Assembly (NCBI RefSeq): GCF_032854445.1
Contig: NC_088301.1
Coordinates: forward strand, 30,300,402 to 30,364,401
Length of the DNA stretch: 64,000 nucleotides
Direction: 5' to 3'
From: Liolophura sinensis
Lineage: Eukaryota; Mollusca; Polyplacophora; Chitonida; Chitonidae
Below, piece by piece: positions 61,324-64,000 of this stretch. Within the stretch, counting starts at the first letter, position 1; every line of letters starts with the position of its first letter. The notes under the pieces were generated by a model, which did no database searches, was not told the DNA's origin, and saw only the letters and a list, made by a program, of their open reading frames with translations. A program made the position numbers and the translations under genes.

Positions 61324-61513
61324 CGGTAATTCTTCAACCTTTTCGCATGTTTGCAAGGTTTAATACAAGCATGTTTTGAAAGAGTTTTTCTGTGCAGACT
61401 GATAAAATGACACTTTTGTCCTCAAATTGGAAAATCCCAAAAATCTAATTAAAATGTTCATAAATGGCACTGAAAGGTGCTCTTTCCTATACGAAAAGGT
61501 TGAGGAATTATGT
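61324..61513 (-). mobile_element. MITE-like element family A, copy 4 (inverted)
   Basis: Left end GGTAATTCTTCAACCTTTTC GCATG and right end TATACGAAAAGGTTGAGGAA form clear terminal inverted repeats. The interior TTGCAAGG and CTGTGCAGACTGATAAAATG is the complement of the core in copies 1-3. Confidence 0.75.
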
Positions 61514-61794
61514 GTGCAGGATATATGTGGATGGATGTAAATATTTCATAACCGACCTTAATTAAAATTTTAATGCACCACTTAGCTAAAAAAGAAACAA
61601 ATAAAAAGAACTAGCATAACATGCGTGAATAGAATTTGAAAATTGTATTTCAGTATGCCACTTTGTAAGTGATGGAAAAAGATTACGCCTATATGCATGG
61701 TATTTTACACCGTCCGTGAGAGAAACGGATTTTATCTTGACAATAATTCCAGACTGAATCGATGTTAAAATACAGATGTCTACAGTTTTACTGC

Positions 61795-61862
61795 CAATGC
61801 TGGCAGCCGTCGAATAAGTGAAATATTCTTGAGTACGGCATAAAACACCAATTAAATAAAAA
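61795..61862 (+). mobile_element. SINE 3' fragment
   Basis: CCAATGCTGGCAGCCGTCGA, ATAAGTGAAATATTCTTGAG and AAACACCAATTAAATAAAA. Confidence 0.9.
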
Positions 61863-61954
61863 TAGTCTCGCCCCACCCCACCCTCTCCAAAATACCTCCA
61901 CCTTCACCCTCAGTCGCCAAGTTTGATATAAATCAACTGTATTTTTGACTGGCT

Positions 61955-62132
61955 TCCTCTCCGTCGTATATGTCGGATGATGTGCAATAGCAAGCTACGG
62001 ATGGTCGTGGAGTTTCCCGCAGGTTCTGCCCGGTTTCCCCCAACCATTATGATGGACCTTGTTGTGTAAATGAAATATTCTGAGTACCGGAATGCCGTAA
62101 AACACCAATCAAATAAATAAATATTTGTTATT
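61955..62132 (+). mobile_element. tRNA-derived SINE, 5'-truncated, diverged
   Basis: CTGGCTTCCTCTCCGTCGTA, TACGGATGGTCGTGGAGTTT, GGTTCTGCCCGGTTTCCCCC and ACACCAATCAAATAAATAAA. Confidence 0.9.
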
Positions 62133-64000
62133 AGATATCGTGTTTAATTCCGTTAACTGATTATATTTTGTACAGGGAAAACATATCCATGGAACGTATA
62201 TATTCATGTAGTTTTTGAAAATATGTATACATATAGATAAACAGTAGACAAACAAGAAGTGGACTCCAGGTGCATGCAGTGCATGGGTACACATTTGTGC
62301 ATTGTACAATGTTTACTGTTCAAAAAAGGCAGAATTTGTGAACTACACGCACACAAAACGATACAGACCGGCCTACATGTATATCACACACTAAGCCCGG
62401 CATAATTCAGTGGTATGCGAGCATAAGGGTAAGGCACTGATATGAAGATATAAATGATTAATAAGACCACATGAATCCGCTTTTGTGTGGGACAGACGAA
62501 TATCCGCGTGCGGAACTCAATGAACAAACTTATTGCACTTTTACTGGACGAAATTTTCAGTGCGTAGCAACGCCTGTCAAAAAGTCAACGCCGTTGCTTG
62601 GAAATGGTTGGGGTATCCATGGCTACAAATGCGTCGGCAAACAGAGCTCATTCAGATGGGCCACGTTTGCCCGAGTGGGTTACTCGATTAAGTAGCATAG
62701 TTGAGCATGGGCGATAGACACAATGGCGATGGCAAGGGTGTTAGGACTCGGGTTTTCCATACACATTGGAGAATACGAGGGCCTATATTTGACACCAAAA
62801 AAAAAAATAATATTTGATATAAAAATAATATTTTTTTTTAAACACACACACCCACACACACGGGCGCGCGCACACATTAAGGAATGTCGTTAAGGTGTAA
62901 AAACTAAAGTGTTTAATTGATTTTAGGTCTGGTGTTTAAAACACTATTAGTGCGTATAAGGGCACGCACTAATGAATAATATGAGGGTATTGGTCTGAAT
63001 GCATGGGGTGTATATTGACGCACATATATATAGAGAGTGGGGGGGGGGTAAAGATATTTAACATAAATTCGACGGCGGTCACTTCTATGGACGAAGGAAA
63101 CTCCTTGCGTGGAATAACAAACACATCATTTGGCAACACAAGAGGGTGACGAACAAGTGATGCACGTGAGAAAGTTCGTCAATAACTGGCCAGATGTGAG
63201 AGCACGTTCACCTCGAACACTCAGGGCCTTTACCGCCCATGCATAAATCTGTCCTGCATCGTACAAAAATGACAAAGTCTTCCTTTTAGTAGACTTTTGC
63301 CTTTAAAGCTCTGGAATGTTTTCTGACCATAAAACAACGAAAACGTTTTCATAAAAAGGCTTAATTGAGAACAAAAAGAGTCTGAACGGCGTAGTGAAAG
63401 CAGTGTTATCTTTGTCAACTTCGTCCATTTTAATCTGATTGAAAGAAAAATTAAAGGATACTAAATGAAGCGTTTGATTGTCATTATTTAATATGCAATT
63501 TAGGATGTGTCCTAATATCTTAAAGTGCAAAAGAGCTTCTCATCTCTCCCCCAGAAATTTTATAAGTAAAACAGTTTTACAGCGAAGATTCTGCAAGATA
63601 AACAGAGTTTCGTTTAGGCTCCTTCAGAAGCTAATATTATATAGCGATGGGCACAGTAAGTATGAACGGCCAATTTGAAGATGATGCGATCGCGAAGACA
63701 TGTGATTCGTCTTAGAGATGGGATGATAGCATTACTAATAGCGAAATTGACACAGTTTTTGCAGTCCACAGAAGCTATAGTGCCTTACCAGTTCGTGTGC
63801 GAGTGATACCTACTCTGACACAAAGGACCAGTCTGTCTGCGAGTTCCTGGGGCAAGGGAAGTCCATTACTCAAATCGGTGAAACTTGCCATCGAGTTATT
63901 GTTTTGTGTTACAAAAAAAAAAAAAAAAAAAAAAAACAACTAAAGCTTGAATTGAATTGAAACACCGATCTCTATAGAAAAGAAAACTAGATCATAAATC
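62133..64000. other. Right flank, no gene recognised
   Basis: Includes a (CA)/(CG) tract at 62842-62876, a poly(G) run near 63040 and a poly(A) run at 63912-63936. The frame at 62471-62695 (74 codons, Cys-containing) is less AT-rich than its surroundings but has no family I recognise and no supporting context. Confidence 0.4.
63912..63936 (+). repeat. Poly(A) run
   Basis: About 25 consecutive A. Could be a microsatellite or the tail of an unrecognised retroposed sequence. No source gene or target-site duplication seen. Confidence 0.9.

Noticed and set aside
62471-62695. 74-codon frame with several Cys residues
   Set aside because: No recognisable domain, no splice partners and no signal peptide, so reported only as unassigned sequence.
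63912-63936. Processed pseudogene suggested by a poly(A) run
   Set aside because: No recognisable coding sequence upstream and no target-site duplication found.

Overview
This is animal nuclear DNA with intron-rich genes. It carries many dispersed copies of one tRNA-derived SINE whose tail is (AAAT)n, at least eight minisatellites, and several small inverted-repeat elements. The repeat content and the divergence of the proteins from human suggest a lophotrochozoan invertebrate, most likely a mollusc. That placement is inference: no species-diagnostic gene is present.

Three genes can be supported. (1) The five C-terminal exons of an unidentified gene lie on the + strand (3704-11542). They splice with matching phases into 275 Ser/Asn/Gln/Pro-rich residues and a stop. 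Upstream exons are not recognised and may lie left of the window. (2) A complete TAX1BP3 (TIP-1, single-PDZ protein) lies on the - strand (34955 down to 27203, four exons, 152 residues). (3) A complete NDC1 (transmembrane nucleoporin, TMEM48) lies on the + strand (36208-59343, 17 exons, 568 residues). TAX1BP3 and NDC1 are head to head with 1.25 kb between their start codons. That gap holds E2F-like, CCAAT and CACGTG motifs and a SINE.

Layout: 1-3703, a 33-bp and a 48-bp minisatellite, SINEs and no recognised gene. 3704-11542, the unidentified gene, whose first intron holds a 2.3-kb array of 39-bp units. 11543-27202, its 3' side and a large gene-poor interval with two minisatellites, SINEs, a palindromic MITE-like element and an element with about 165-bp terminal inverted repeats. 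27203-34955, TAX1BP3, with an inverted-repeat element in intron 3. 34956-36207, the shared promoter interval. 36208-59343, NDC1, with introns full of SINEs and minisatellites. 59344-64000, the NDC1 3' region and repeats.

The most unusual structure is in NDC1. The exon 15/intron 15 junction, including the 5' splice site, has been amplified into about 23 units of 36 bp. The first few units stay in frame, so use of alternative duplicated donors could insert 12-residue steps into the protein. NDC1 exon 7 is also closely flanked by oppositely oriented SINEs.

Most long open frames here are products of minisatellites whose period is a multiple of three, not genes. The proteins do not form one pathway: NDC1 anchors nuclear pore complexes, and TAX1BP3 is a cytosolic PDZ antagonist. 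Their proximity may reflect only a shared promoter region.
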